64,000 nucleotides of DNA, from positions 1,340,501 through 1,404,500 of the forward strand of contig NZ_PREV01000026.1 in NCBI RefSeq assembly GCF_002959965.1, written 5' to 3'. Below, piece by piece: positions 1-8,941 of the stretch. A program made the translations under genes and the position numbers. Under the pieces are notes generated by a model, which worked only from the letters and a program-made list of their open reading frames with translations, did not search any database and had not been told where the DNA came from. This DNA comes from Microbulbifer pacificus (GTDB lineage Bacteria; Pseudomonadota; Gammaproteobacteria; Pseudomonadales; Cellvibrionaceae). Every line of letters begins with the position of its first letter. Positions within the stretch are counted from its first letter, which is position 1.

Positions 1-452
1 GCACCGTCGCGCAGCACCTCAACGGATTTCAGCGCAGAACTGGGAATGGTGGCAATGTCCGGTCCCTGGGTGCCGGAACCGCCGATCTCCACCAGGGCGG
101 CGCGATGCCGACGCTTGGAGTTCACCAGCACCAGGGTTTTATCTGTAGGCATGCCGCGCAATTGTGCGGGACGGATAAAGGTACCGCCATCGCTGATGGG
201 TTGCCGCGACAGACTATAGGAGGGAACCAGGGTCATCAGCACATCGTTGGTGTCGGTATGGGAAACCGACTCCAGCGCTTCAGAGCCGAAAACGTCCACG
301 GGTACCGGCGAGTCGGAAACCGAGCGCGGCTTGCCACGTACCCCGGTCACCGCCACCTCTTCCAACTCATCGGCCATCGCCACAGACATTGGCGCCATGG
401 CACCCCCGGCGATAATTGCTACCACAGCACAACTTAGAGACTTACGCTTCAT
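1..452 (-). CDS. TonB-dependent outer-membrane receptor, N-terminal part (cut by window edge)
   Basis: About 150 residues are visible on the minus strand, from an ATG at 452 preceded by GAGGGG. The protein opens with a signal peptide (MKRKSLSCAVVAIIAGG, probable cleavage near AMA-DE), then a TonB-box-like stretch LEEVAVTG and a plug domain with the family pattern of an LRGM segment and an SVEVLRDGA segment near the window edge. This is the start of a TonB-dependent transporter for energised uptake across the outer membrane. The barrel lies outside the window, so the ligand cannot be judged. The gene is divergent from the DUF2884 gene. Confidence 0.88.
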   Translation of the reverse strand, partial: MKRKSLSCAVVAIIAGGAMAPMSVAMADELEEVAVTGVRGKPRSVSDSPVPVDVFGSEALESVSHTDTNDVLMTLVPSYSLSRQPISDGGTFIRPAQLRGMPTDKTLVLVNSKRRHRAALVEIGGSGTQGPDIATIPSSALKSVEVLRDG

Positions 453-801
453 GAGCTACCCCTCATTATTGAACAAATGCCAAGACCTTTATTTTGAATT
501 CCTCATTCCGGGATTTTTTTCAGGCAAAGAAACCCCGTACCGCGTGCGCCATGGCAAACGCGGTGAAACTGGACATCGAATACAACGGATACTTCTGGTG
601 TCGGGCCGATGCCGGTCATTGCGACCGGTGGCCCACATCTCTTGACGACGGCACAAAGTGCTTACCGGAGATGGAGCAATATGTGTGCCAGAAAATTTCT
701 GGATTATTTCGCATCCACTGCATCCAGATCAGAACCGGGCTGCGTCATACCTGCAGATCACCCACCAAATGACACGTTGAACAATTTTGCTGGATACATT
801 G
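453..801. other. Intergenic region between divergent genes, no gene seen
   Basis: This 349-base gap separates the TonB receptor start on the minus strand from the DUF2884 gene on the plus strand and should hold both promoters. Short open frames here have no recognisable protein character. I see no clear hairpin, repeat or palindromic operator. Confidence 0.5.
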
Positions 802-1599
802 ATGAACAAGATTCGCCTGTTGACCGCCGCCTCTTGCATGCTCCTACCCCTGGCAGCCCAGGTGCAGGCCACCGAGATCAACCTGGCCGGCGGTGACGAC
901 CAGAACTGTAAAGTGGATATCCACCAGCACATTACCGTCGGGTCGGATTTCATGGAGGCCCGCGACGAAGACGACCACCAGCCGATGTTCGCCTATCACG
1001 CCCCGGATCAACTGGCCGTGGGCGACACCGGACTGGTTCTCGATCGCCAGCAACAGGAGTTGATGCTGTCCTACCAGCAGGGCCTGCACACGGCCGGGCG
1101 CCAGGTATCGGAAATAGCGGTAGATGCAATGGATATTGCGATGAACGGTGTGGGCATTGCTCTCGCCGTGCTCGCCGGCCCGGATAATCCCGACACTCAG
1201 GAGTTCCTGCAGTCGTCCGAAGCCCTACGGGAGAAACTGCTGGCGCAGACGAAGCAACAGGGCGATGTGTACACTTTCGGCAGCCCATGGATCAGCGATT
1301 CGTTTGGCGAGACATTCGAGCGAGAGCTGGAACCACAGATTGAAAAACTGGCGATGAAATCCGCTGGCAATATCACCTGGCATGCAATGAAAGCGGTATT
1401 TACCGGCGGCGCCAGTATCGAGCGGGATGCGGAAGCGGCAGCGGAGGCCGCGGAAGCCGCCATAGAAGAGAAAGCAGAGAGGCTGGAAACTCGCGCGGAC
1501 GCGTTGTGTCAGCAACTACAAGCGCTGGATGAGCTGGAAGTTCAATTGCATCGGGCCATTCCCGCCCTGCAGGGAATGGAGCTGATTTCACTGAAATAG
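802..1599 (+). CDS. DUF2884 (YggN-like) secreted protein
   Basis: A 265-residue protein starting MNKIRLLTAAS, with a signal peptide ending near QVQA-TE, so probably periplasmic. The body resembles the DUF2884/YggN family of gammaproteobacteria, whose function is unknown. The last 60 residues hold an Ala/Glu-rich heptad-like stretch (EAAAEAAEAAIEEKAERLE) that should form a coiled coil. An in-frame TTG lies 15 bases upstream, but the ATG places the signal peptide at the very N terminus and is preferred. A rho-independent terminator follows 35 bases after the stop, so this looks like a single-gene transcript. Confidence 0.75.
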   Translation: MNKIRLLTAASCMLLPLAAQVQATEINLAGGDDQNCKVDIHQHITVGSDFMEARDEDDHQPMFAYHAPDQLAVGDTGLVLDRQQQELMLSYQQGLHTAGRQVSEIAVDAMDIAMNGVGIALAVLAGPDNPDTQEFLQSSEALREKLLAQTKQQGDVYTFGSPWISDSFGETFERELEPQIEKLAMKSAGNITWHAMKAVFTGGASIERDAEAAAEAAEAAIEEKAERLETRADALCQQLQALDELEVQLHRAIPALQGMELISLK

Positions 1600-1634
1600 T
1601 TCTCCCCCCCCCATTTAACACCCCCCAAGTGTTC

Positions 1635-1657
1635 GGCCGCGAGATGCGGCCTTTTTT
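1635..1657 (+). terminator. Rho-independent terminator
   Basis: GGCCGC (1635-1640) and GCGGCC (1646-1651) form a 6-bp GC stem around a GAGAT loop, followed at once by six T. It lies directly downstream of the DUF2884 gene and points in its direction. Confidence 0.85.
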
Positions 1658-1665
1658 ATGGCGGA

Positions 1666-2181
1666 TTATTTTTTTGCCACCCCCAGCTCACCCAGGGTCC
1701 GCGCCATGTCCTCCGCGCTCGTGGCCGGCTTGATGTCTTCATCAACTTTCAGGATATTGCCGTCCTTGCCGATGTAGAAAGTAACCCGCTTGGCCATGTT
1801 CAATACCGGCATTTTTACACCGTATGCTTCGGCCACGGCACCGCTGGGGTCGCTCAGCAGCGGGAAATCGGCTTTCTGTGCGTCGGCGAACTTTTTGTTG
1901 TCCTCCAGCTCATCGGTACTTGCCATAAAGTAAGTGACATCGTACTCGCGGATCAGGTGGCCATTTTCCGCCAGGGATTTGCACTCGATGGTGCAACCCT
2001 TGGTAAAGGCTTTGGGATACCAGGCAATAACGACCGCCTGTTTATCTTTAAAGTCGGAAAGCGTATAGCTCTTCCCGTCCGATGCCTGCAGAGAAAATTC
2101 CGGCGCAGGCTCCCCCACTTCAACGGCCGTGACCGGAACGGCGACCACCAGCAGGATTATCCAAAAGAAAATTTTTCTCAT
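1666..2181 (-). CDS. Peroxiredoxin of the AhpC/TSA (Bcp/PrxQ-like) type, exported
   Basis: A 171-residue thiol peroxidase with a hydrophobic N terminus (FFWIILLVVAVPVTA), implying export to the periplasm, followed by VGEPAPEFSLQASDGKSYTL, the usual thioredoxin-fold opening. The peroxidatic cysteine is C63 in FTKGCTIEC. A second cysteine at C67 gives CxxxC, one residue closer than the C-x4-C of typical PrxQ, so an intramolecular disulfide is plausible but not certain. The longer reading frame has an upstream ATG at 2334, but the ATG at 2181 with GAGGAGC before it gives the signal sequence. It should reduce peroxides in the envelope. Confidence 0.85.
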   Translation of the reverse strand: MRKIFFWIILLVVAVPVTAVEVGEPAPEFSLQASDGKSYTLSDFKDKQAVVIAWYPKAFTKGCTIECKSLAENGHLIREYDVTYFMASTDELEDNKKFADAQKADFPLLSDPSGAVAEAYGVKMPVLNMAKRVTFYIGKDGNILKVDEDIKPATSAEDMARTLGELGVAKK

Positions 2182-2404
2182 GACCAGCTCCTCAAAAAGA
2201 ATGTTCTCACGATGGTCGTCAACTCCCTCAGTATCTGACCGGTAATTCGCGTTCAGTTTCGATGTTTTCTTCACTGGCTTCAATTGTTTTTCGGTTTTAG
2301 AATCAGGTCCTTTTTCGCGCACCCCAAAGTTCACGGAAGCGGATACCAGTCAGTCACTCGTATCGCGGCGCAGGGATTAACAGAATAACCCCGTACGCCG
2401 CAGC

Positions 2405-3724
2405 ATGATTTCGTCCACGTTTTTTTTCAGGTCACCCGAGTGTGTGACCGCACGCCGCCTGTATCTCTTTCTGGTTTTGCTCACGGTCTTCCTCCTGTCA
2501 GGATGCGGCGGTGGCGGCGGCAGCGATGCCAGTCCTCCAGAAGAACCGGTGGAGGCGCCACCGACATCTACCGCGCCCGGCTCCAGCAATACCTCGGGCG
2601 GCACCACGGGAAGTGTCGCCACCCCCAACGGCGCTATCGCGGTCGCCCCCGGCGAGTACGCCAGCCTGAGCAAGTGCACTCCGTTTGCCGGCAGTGAAGT
2701 CGCGGAGTTCAAGATTCTTTTTGCCAATCTGGATAACGCCCCCTATTTCGATGAAATCGTAAACGACGCCGTTGAAAATCAGTTTCGGGCCCTGCCACCA
2801 TTTTCCGAGCATTTTTCCCGTTTCGCGTTTTACCGTATCGATCTGAAAGATTTCGCAACCATGGGCTGCAGGACCCAGACCGGATCGGCATTTTCCTGCG
2901 ATGACAAGAAGGTCATTCAGGCGATGAACCAGCAGTGCGGTGCGGACGATATCTACGGGATTATCAAGGTTGTCGTGGCGGATGCCGGTTACGGGGCGTC
3001 TGGCGGAGAGGTCATCTATCTCGGCAGCGACCGCCGCTGGCCCGATACCACGACTGCACTGCAACATTTGCGCAATATCGTGGTTCACGAGGTCGCGCAC
3101 AATTTCGGTCTCGCGGACTTATACGAAACCGGCATCGACAGCAGTGGCACGACCGTGGAGGGGTGGCCCAGCGAGCTGTCCAGGCAATGGCGCAACCTCG
3201 ACGGCCCTGGCTGCAGCAAGTGGTGCGGGAGTTACAAGCCGGCGTCGGAGTATACCCTGACCACCAGCGCCACCTGTCCCACACTGACGACCAGAGACAG
3301 CTGCACCAGTTTCAATCGCACCGAAGCCGGCGAGTGCACCAAAGACGAGAATGGCAACTACCAGTGCTGTACCTGGTCCGACAACGCCAAAGACGATTAT
3401 TTCGCGTCCCAGTGCACACCGGCCTGGGGCAGTGAAGACATAGGTATGGACTGCCTGGAAGGGGCGGGCTGCTACTACGGCGGTGCCTACGGCAACAATT
3501 CCTGGCGCCCGGTAAACACCTGGTCAGACAGCATCATGTACGGCGCGGGACACTCACAGGCGTTTGACAGTGTTTCTACCCGAGAGCTCGACGAAGCCAT
3601 TCGCTGCTGCGGCAGCTCCGATGACGGCACAGCATCCTGTACGGCATATCGCGCGGAATACGCGGAGTTTCTCGCCAAACATCAGCCGTATAAACAGCGT
3701 GTTGGTTCATGCGGCGTGCGTTAG
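2405..3724 (+). CDS. Putative lipoprotein zinc metallopeptidase (HExxHxxGxxD)
   Basis: A 439-residue lipoprotein: an unusually long n-region, a hydrophobic stretch LFLVLLTVFLLSGC with lipobox cysteine C34, then a Gly/Ser/Pro/Thr-rich tether to about residue 85. The catalytic motif is H228-E229-V-A-H232-N-F-G235-L-A-D238, a zincin signature whose third ligand would be Asp, as in snapalysin (M7) and M64 peptidases rather than the His of most metzincins. The C-terminal half is rich in cysteine (pairs CC, SKWCGSYK, CCGSSDDG), suggesting many disulfides. The family is not certain. GTG at 2444 is an alternative start that would give a more normal signal peptide. Confidence 0.65.
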   Translation: MISSTFFFRSPECVTARRLYLFLVLLTVFLLSGCGGGGGSDASPPEEPVEAPPTSTAPGSSNTSGGTTGSVATPNGAIAVAPGEYASLSKCTPFAGSEVAEFKILFANLDNAPYFDEIVNDAVENQFRALPPFSEHFSRFAFYRIDLKDFATMGCRTQTGSAFSCDDKKVIQAMNQQCGADDIYGIIKVVVADAGYGASGGEVIYLGSDRRWPDTTTALQHLRNIVVHEVAHNFGLADLYETGIDSSGTTVEGWPSELSRQWRNLDGPGCSKWCGSYKPASEYTLTTSATCPTLTTRDSCTSFNRTEAGECTKDENGNYQCCTWSDNAKDDYFASQCTPAWGSEDIGMDCLEGAGCYYGGAYGNNSWRPVNTWSDSIMYGAGHSQAFDSVSTRELDEAIRCCGSSDDGTASCTAYRAEYAEFLAKHQPYKQRVGSCGVR

Positions 3725-3740
3725 CCCCTGCACGCACTGG

Positions 3741-4235
3741 CTAAAAACTGCCGCTGGCGTTGAACGCAATAAATCGCTGTTCTAATTGATCGGCAAGCTC
3801 GGTGCGGCCTTTACTTCGCAGGATTTCCACCACGCATTCCGCGGTACAAAGGCCGCCGGACTTCTGATTGCGACGAAGGCGAAAACGCGAGGCCTGCTGC
3901 GGGTTCAGGGTTATCGTTTTCGCCGCTCTCAAGTAAGGACTGCGGTTATACATCTTGCGCGCCTCCTGCCAGGTGGCGTCCAACAGAACAAAGTGTTCAC
4001 AGGCCGCCAGCGCTATTTCCCCCGCGCCCTGCGCATGACCGGTTTCGGTGCGCGGATATACCAGCCCTGCGCTTTCCTTTCCCAGCAGCTGTATCAATTC
4101 CTGGTCGGGAGCAACGCGACTCCACACCCTGCGGTGCACCAGCTTGCACTCGTCGCCGCTAACAGACAACACCAGATTTCCGGTATTGCTGGGGCGAGCC
4201 AGTTCGCGCTCATGCGTCAGCAAAATGATGTGCAC
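3741..4235 (-). CDS. tapT: DTW-domain tRNA-uridine aminocarboxypropyltransferase
   Basis: About 164 residues with the DTW signature DATWQEARKMYNRSPYL and the conserved N-terminal LLTHERELARPSNTG. The family transfers the 3-amino-3-carboxypropyl group of S-adenosylmethionine to uridine in tRNA (acp3U). It belongs to the short subgroup lacking an N-terminal zinc-cysteine region. I chose the GTG at 4235, five bases after the epd stop, because the conserved block begins one residue later; an ATG at 4292 inside epd would add 19 residues unlike the family. It is the last gene of a tkt-epd-tapT run on the minus strand. Confidence 0.78.
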   Translation of the reverse strand: MHIILLTHERELARPSNTGNLVLSVSGDECKLVHRRVWSRVAPDQELIQLLGKESAGLVYPRTETGHAQGAGEIALAACEHFVLLDATWQEARKMYNRSPYLRAAKTITLNPQQASRFRLRRNQKSGGLCTAECVVEILRSKGRTELADQLEQRFIAFNASGSF

Positions 4236-4240
4236 GGCCG

Positions 4241-5263
4241 TCAGGAGAGCAGCTTTCTCGCCACGTCCAGCATACGGTTGGCAAAACCCCACTCGTTATC
4301 AAACCAGATCAACACTTTCACCAGCTTGCCGCCGGCGACTCGGGTTTGCCCGGCGTCGACGATGCCGGAGCGGGGGTCGTGGTTGAAGTCGCAGGAGGCG
4401 AGGGGTTCTTCGGTGTAGCCGAGTACGCCGGAAAAGCGGGTGTCGGCAGCGGTTTTCAGCACTGAGTTTACTTCGGCCTGGGTGACGGATTTTTTCAGTT
4501 GCACCGAGAGGTCAATGGCGGAGACGTTGACGGTGGGTACTCGCATGGCCTGGGCTTCGAATTTGCCGGCCATGTCGGGGAGGATGCGCTCGATGCCGCG
4601 GGCGAGGCCGGTGTCTACGGGGATGATGGAGTTCATCGCGGAGCGTGTCTTGCGCAGGTCGGTATGGTGGTAGGCGTCGTTTACCGGCTGGTCGTTCATG
4701 GCGGAGTGGATGGTGGTGATGACGCCGGCTTCGATGCCGAAGGCGCTCTCCAGCGCGGCAATCACCGGGATACTGCAGTTGGTGGTACATGACGCTGCTG
4801 AGATGATGGTCTCGTTGCCGGTGAGCGCGGTGTCGTTGACGCCGTAGACGATGGTGGCGTCGACGTCGCTTTGCGCAGGCTGGGAGAAAATGACTTTGCT
4901 GGCCCCGGCTTTTAAATGCAGTTCGGCGCGCTGGCGCTCGCTGAAACTGCCGGTGCACTCCAATACGATGTCGACCTGAGGGCTGCGCCAGTCGAGGTCT
5001 TCGAGGTCCCGGTGATGGGTGACGGCGATTTTATCGCCGTTGATGTGCAGGGTTTCGTTGTGCACGCTCACTTCACCGTGGAAACGGCCGTGGACGGTGT
5101 CGTATTTGGTGAGGTGGGCGATGGTGGCGCAGTCGGCCAGTTCGTTGATGGCGACGATCTGCAGCTGGTCGCGCAGGTTGGATTCGTAGAGGGCTCTTAA
5201 AACCGAGCGCCCTATGCGGCCGTAGCCGTTAATGGCGAGTCTGACAGGATTCTTTGGGAGCAT
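4241..5263 (-). CDS. epd: D-erythrose-4-phosphate dehydrogenase
   Basis: A 340-residue GAPDH-fold enzyme. The Rossmann motif is [10 protein letters not shown] (residues 11-20), the catalytic cysteine is C159 in SCTTNC and the general base is H186 in TTIHSAMND. The text around [19 protein letters not shown] and SVDLSV-like [12 protein letters not shown] follows Epd rather than glycolytic GapA. Epd oxidises erythrose-4-phosphate to 4-phosphoerythronate, the first step of DXP-independent pyridoxal phosphate synthesis. The ATG follows GAGGAATTC. It lies downstream of transketolase, as in enterobacteria, but pgk does not follow here. A long perfect hairpin lies in the tkt-epd gap. Confidence 0.9.
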   Translation of the reverse strand: MLPKNPVRLAINGYGRIGRSVLRALYESNLRDQLQIVAINELADCATIAHLTKYDTVHGRFHGEVSVHNETLHINGDKIAVTHHRDLEDLDWRSPQVDIVLECTGSFSERQRAELHLKAGASKVIFSQPAQSDVDATIVYGVNDTALTGNETIISAASCTTNCSIPVIAALESAFGIEAGVITTIHSAMNDQPVNDAYHHTDLRKTRSAMNSIIPVDTGLARGIERILPDMAGKFEAQAMRVPTVNVSAIDLSVQLKKSVTQAEVNSVLKTAADTRFSGVLGYTEEPLASCDFNHDPRSGIVDAGQTRVAGGKLVKVLIWFDNEWGFANRMLDVARKLLS

Positions 5264-5295
5264 GAATTCCTCGGGCTTTGTTCACCGCCCTCGGT

Positions 5296-5376
5296 CAGTG
5301 CTCTGTTCCAGTGCGGTGGCGGCCGGGCACGGGGCAAGGGGTTTCGGAACCCCTTGCCCCGTGCCCGGCCTTCAAA
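5296..5376 (+). repeat. Repeat A: minimal member of the three-way-junction repeat family (closing stem only)
   Basis: Arms 5321-5343 and 5348-5370 are a perfect 23-bp inverted repeat around a TCGG loop. The left flank (CAGTGCTCTG at 5296, then GTGCGGTGGCGGC) is nearly the same as the left flank of repeat D at 18334, and the right flank CCTTCAAATC matches the family edge ATTGAAGG read in reverse. Both inner hairpins are absent. It lies in the tkt-epd gap. Confidence 0.8.
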
Positions 5377-5425
5377 TCCGGCTGCTGCACTTTGTAAGAA
5401 AAGTATCAGCAGTCAGAGTACTTTG

Positions 5426-7426
5426 TTACTTCAACAGTCCTTCAACCGCTTCCGCGACTTTATCGGCGGTGATGCCGAAGTGCTTCATCAGGTCACCAGC
5501 CGGGGCGGATTCACCGAAGGTGTCCATGCCGATGATGGCGCCGTCGAAGCCGACGAACTTGTACCAGTAATCCTTGTGACCGGCCTCTACCGCCACGCGG
5601 GCGCGCACGGAGGACGGCAGTACGGATTCGCGGTATTCAGCACTCTGGGCAGAGAACGCTTCGGCACACGGCATGGAGACGACGCGCACTTTGCGGCCGG
5701 CGAGTTTGTCGGCAGCAGCGGTGGCGAGCTCAACTTCGGAGCCGGTGGCGATGATGATCGCTTCCGGGGTGCCTTCACAGTCGCGCAGGATGTAACCGCC
5801 CTTTTCGATGGCGGCCAGCTGCTCGTCGGTGCGCGCCTGCGGGGCGAGGCCCTGGCGGCTGAAGATGAGGGCGCTGGGGCCGTCGTTGCGGGCTACCGCC
5901 ATTTTCCAGCTCACCGCAGATTCGGTGGCGTCACAGGGGCGCCAGGTGTGCAGGTTGGGGGTTACGCGCAGGGCGGTGAGCTGTTCGACCGGCTGGTGGG
6001 TAGGGCCGTCTTCGCCGAGGCCGATGGAGTCGTGGGTGTACACGAAGATGACGCGCTGCTTCATCAGCGCGGCCATGCGCACCGCGTTGCGGGCGTATTC
6101 CATGAACATCAGGAAGGTGGCGCCGTAGGGCACCAGGCCACCGTGCAGGGCGACGCCGTTCATGATGGCGCTCATGCCGAATTCGCGCACGCCGTAGTAG
6201 ACGTAGTTGCCGCTGGCGTCGTCAGCGCTGACGCCTTTGGAACCGGACCAGATGGTGAGGTTGGAACCGGCGAGGTCGGCGGAGCCACCGAGGAATTCCG
6301 GCAGCAGCGGGCCGAAGGCGTTCAGGGCGTTCTGGCTGGCTTTGCGGGAGGCGATTTTCTCGCCGTCGGCCTGGCACTGTTTGATGTACTCGTCGGCCTT
6401 GGCGAGGAAGTCCGCGGGCAACTCGCCTTTCATGCGGCGTACAAACTCTTCCGCGAGCTCCGGGTGGGCTTCTTTATAGTCTTCGAAGATCTCCTGCCAC
6501 TCTTCCTCCTGGGCTTCACCCTTGGGGCGCGCGTCCCAGGCGTGGTACAGGTCTTCCGGAATAACGAAGGGTTCGTGTTTCCAGCCCAGGGTCTCGCGCA
6601 CCAGGGCGATCTCATCCGCACCCAGCGGCGCGCCATGACACTCCTCGCGCCCCTGTTTGTTGGGGGAGCCGAAGCCGATCACAGTTTTGCAGCAGATCAG
6701 GGTGGGCTTGGCGGTTTCCGCGCGGGCTTCTTCAATCGCAGCCTTGATTGCCTGCGGATCGTGCCCGTCCACACCCGCAATGACGTGCCAACCGTAAGAC
6801 TCGAAACGTTTCGGGGTGTTGTCGGTGAACCAGCCTTCCACTTCACCGTCGATGGAGATGCCGTTGTCGTCGTAGAACGCGATCAGTTTGCCCAGACCCA
6901 GGGTTCCGGCGAGGGAGCAGGCCTCGTGGGAGATGCCTTCCATCAGGCAGCCGTCACCGAGGAAGCAGTAGGTGTGGTGGTCCACCAGCTCGTAGCCTTC
7001 GCGGTTGAACTGAGCCGCCATGACCTTCTCGGCCAGCGCCATGCCCACGGCATTGGTGATGCCCTGGCCCAGCGGGCCGGTGGTGGTTTCTACACCGGGG
7101 GCGTAGCCGTACTCGGGGTGGCCCGGGGTTTTGGAGTGCAACTGGCGAAAGTTCTGCAGCTCGTGGATGGACAGGTCATAGCCTGTCAGGTGCAGCAGGG
7201 AATACAGCAGCATGGAACCGTGGCCATTGGACAGCACGAAGCGGTCGCGGTCCGCCCACTCGGGGTTGGCCGGATTGTGTTTCAGGTAGTCGTTCCACAG
7301 CACTTCGGCGATGTCGGCCATACCCATGGGGGCGCCGGGGTGGCCGCTATTGGCTTTCTGGACCGCATCCATGGCGAGGGCGCGGATGGCATTGGCCTTT
7401 TCTGTGCGAGACGGAGTAGAAGACAT
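5426..7426 (-). CDS. tkt: Transketolase
   Basis: A 666-residue thiamine-diphosphate enzyme of normal length. Visible motifs are [17 protein letters not shown] near residue 30, the TPP/metal motif [13 protein letters not shown], and the C-terminal ERVTRS-like [12 protein letters not shown] region. It moves two-carbon units between sugar phosphates in the pentose phosphate pathway and supplies erythrose-4-phosphate, the substrate of the next gene's product. I chose the ATG at 7426 ([20 protein letters not shown]), preceded by GAGAGAT; the open frame runs upstream to 7600 but those residues are not transketolase-like. It is divergent from the SahR-like regulator. Confidence 0.96.
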   Translation of the reverse strand: MSSTPSRTEKANAIRALAMDAVQKANSGHPGAPMGMADIAEVLWNDYLKHNPANPEWADRDRFVLSNGHGSMLLYSLLHLTGYDLSIHELQNFRQLHSKTPGHPEYGYAPGVETTTGPLGQGITNAVGMALAEKVMAAQFNREGYELVDHHTYCFLGDGCLMEGISHEACSLAGTLGLGKLIAFYDDNGISIDGEVEGWFTDNTPKRFESYGWHVIAGVDGHDPQAIKAAIEEARAETAKPTLICCKTVIGFGSPNKQGREECHGAPLGADEIALVRETLGWKHEPFVIPEDLYHAWDARPKGEAQEEEWQEIFEDYKEAHPELAEEFVRRMKGELPADFLAKADEYIKQCQADGEKIASRKASQNALNAFGPLLPEFLGGSADLAGSNLTIWSGSKGVSADDASGNYVYYGVREFGMSAIMNGVALHGGLVPYGATFLMFMEYARNAVRMAALMKQRVIFVYTHDSIGLGEDGPTHQPVEQLTALRVTPNLHTWRPCDATESAVSWKMAVARNDGPSALIFSRQGLAPQARTDEQLAAIEKGGYILRDCEGTPEAIIIATGSEVELATAAADKLAGRKVRVVSMPCAEAFSAQSAEYRESVLPSSVRARVAVEAGHKDYWYKFVGFDGAIIGMDTFGESAPAGDLMKHFGITADKVAEAVEGLLK

Positions 7427-7707
7427 AGGGATCTCTCGGTTTGGGAGCTTCGGTTCATCAGATGTGCTGCGGGGCCAGGCTCTGACGGCCAGTTGCCGCG
7501 ATTCCGCTGCCGGCCTCCGGTGCAACATTGGGAGCGACCAGGGCCGATGGCAAAACGGGGGCGTATTTTCCCGTAATCCCCCCGCCGGCGCAAAGGCCAC
7601 GGGTTCAATTCCCCACTGCTGGCAGCAACATTTTCCTAGCGAATGGCAATCTCAGGGCCAACCTTCGGTCCGCCACCATCTTCATCAAAGTTTTTCGATT
7701 CATCTAA

Positions 7708-7723
7708 ATCAAAAAATTTTGAT
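7708..7723. promoter_or_regulatory. Candidate SahR operator (7-2-7 inverted repeat)
   Basis: ATCAAAA (7708-7714), two A, then TTTTGAT (7717-7723) is a perfect inverted repeat. Its right arm overlaps the -35 element of the regulator's promoter, so binding would block transcription. AT-rich palindromes with ATCAA/TTGAT arms fit what is known of SahR sites, but the assignment is inference. Confidence 0.6.
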
Positions 7724-7747
7724 ATAGACCGGGGTCGCTGCTAGACT
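7719..7747 (+). promoter_or_regulatory. Predicted sigma-70 promoter of the SahR-like gene
   Basis: TTGATA (7719-7724) and TAGACT (7742-7747) are spaced by exactly 17 bases. Transcription would start about seven bases later, within a base or two of the ATG at 7755, so the message would be leaderless or nearly so. No Shine-Dalgarno sequence precedes the ATG, which agrees. Confidence 0.55.
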
Positions 7748-7754
7748 CCCCGCC

Positions 7755-8723
7755 ATGTTTGACTCCAGCCATGCGCCAGACTGCCGCGAAATCCGCGCCG
7801 GCGATCAGATTCCGCAACTGGCGGCGACGTTCAAGGCCGCCGGCGATCCGCTGCGCCTGGAGATCTTGCGCCTGTTGAGTCAGGACTCTTACAGCGTGCT
7901 GGAGCTGTGCCGCATCTTTGACCTGCGCCAGCCGGCGCTGTCCCACCACCTGAAGGTGCTCGCTCAGGCGGGCCTGGTGAGCAAGCGACGCGAGGGCAAC
8001 AACCTGTTTTACCGCCGCACCGCGGGCAGCGAACTGCTGCAACAGTTGTTTGCCGGTCTCGACCTGCTGCCGCTAACCGAGACCCGCGCGGACACCGTTG
8101 CCCAGATTGCGGCGGAGCGCGCGGAGGCCTCGCGCCGTTTTTTTGCGGATTACGGCAACCGCTTCCGCGAGCAGCAGGAGTTGATCGCCAGTTATAGCGT
8201 CTATGGCCCACAGGTGGCACAGCTGCTGAAACCGGGGCGTCACGCGTTGGAAGTCGGCCCGGGTGAGGGGGAGTTTCTGGCGGAGCTGGCGAACCGATTT
8301 GGCACGGTGACGGCACTGGATCTGTCGAAGACGATGCTGGAGCGTGCGCAGGCGTTTGCGGACGAGAAGGGTCTGCAGAATATCGAGTTTGTGTGCGATG
8401 ACACCCGCGCTGCCGCCTCGCGCCCGGAGAGTTGCGATGCGATTGTGGTGAATATGGTGTTGCACCACACCCCGGAGCCGGCGCAGATTTTTCAGGATCT
8501 GCAGAAGTCTTTGAAAGTCGGTGGACAGTTGTTGATTACCGAACTGCACGACCATGAGCAGGACTGGGCTCGGGATGCCTGTGGTGACTTGTGGCTCGGG
8601 TTTTCACCGCAGCAGCTGGTTGCGTGGGCTTCTGAAGCAGGATTATCGAAAGGCCGCAGTGTGCACAGTGCTTTGCGCAATGGGTTTCAGATTCAGATTC
8701 AGGAGTTTGTTAAGGGAGCCTGA
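7755..8723 (+). CDS. ArsR-family regulator fused to a SAM-dependent methyltransferase (SahR-like)
   Basis: A 322-residue fusion. Residues about 20-95 form an ArsR winged helix (GDPLRLEILRLL, then DLRQPALSHHLKVLAQAGLV). Residues about 155-260 form a class I methyltransferase fold with the SAM motif ALEVGPGEGEFL. No metal-binding ELCVCDL motif is seen in the recognition helix region. This architecture next to metK and ahcY is typical of SahR, a repressor that senses S-adenosylhomocysteine. Whether the methyltransferase part is catalytic or only a ligand sensor is unknown. It heads the metK-ahcY-metF cluster, with two structured repeats between it and metK. Confidence 0.85.
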   Translation: MFDSSHAPDCREIRAGDQIPQLAATFKAAGDPLRLEILRLLSQDSYSVLELCRIFDLRQPALSHHLKVLAQAGLVSKRREGNNLFYRRTAGSELLQQLFAGLDLLPLTETRADTVAQIAAERAEASRRFFADYGNRFREQQELIASYSVYGPQVAQLLKPGRHALEVGPGEGEFLAELANRFGTVTALDLSKTMLERAQAFADEKGLQNIEFVCDDTRAAASRPESCDAIVVNMVLHHTPEPAQIFQDLQKSLKVGGQLLITELHDHEQDWARDACGDLWLGFSPQQLVAWASEAGLSKGRSVHSALRNGFQIQIQEFVKGA

Positions 8724-8766
8724 GCTTCGTAGCTCTTGGTGGGAGCTCTGTTTTTATTACCGGGCA

Positions 8767-8876
8767 CCAGATCACCGGGTGGACCTTTTCGGAACCGCTG
8801 TGAATACGTCCCTGTACGCTGCGTCGGCAACATCCCTGTTGCCGACGCTTCCGAAAAGGTCCACCCGGTGCTCTGG
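8767..8876 (+). repeat. Repeat B: three-way-junction repeat
   Basis: Closing stem 8767-8794 pairs with 8849-8876 (28 bp, one mismatch; 22 bp perfect inside). Hairpin 1 is TACG (8805) TCCC TGTA (8813), with one G-T pair. Hairpin 2 has 12-bp arms 8821-8832 and 8837-8848 around TCCC. It lies after the SahR-like gene. Confidence 0.88.
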
Positions 8877-8941
8877 CTTCGCGATGAAATAATTTACTTC
8901 GTTAGCTGAAATCAGGACGAAGTAGTGAAACTCAAATTGAA

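Larger units (their letters stand above)
7427..7754. other. Intergenic region between tkt and the SahR-like gene
   Basis: This 328-base divergent gap carries the promoter and palindrome described separately near 7708-7747. The remainder is GC-rich, with short imperfect repeats near 7550-7590. No coding potential is evident. Confidence 0.5.

Noticed and set aside
5354-7576. 740-codon open frame on the plus strand opposite transketolase
   Set aside because: It is the antisense shadow of tkt, with Gly/Val/His/Gln-rich low-information sequence and no family motifs; GC-rich codon bias keeps it open.
7590-7630. GGTTCAATTCCCC resembling a tRNA T-arm
   Set aside because: No matching acceptor, D-arm or anticodon arm could be placed around it on either strand.
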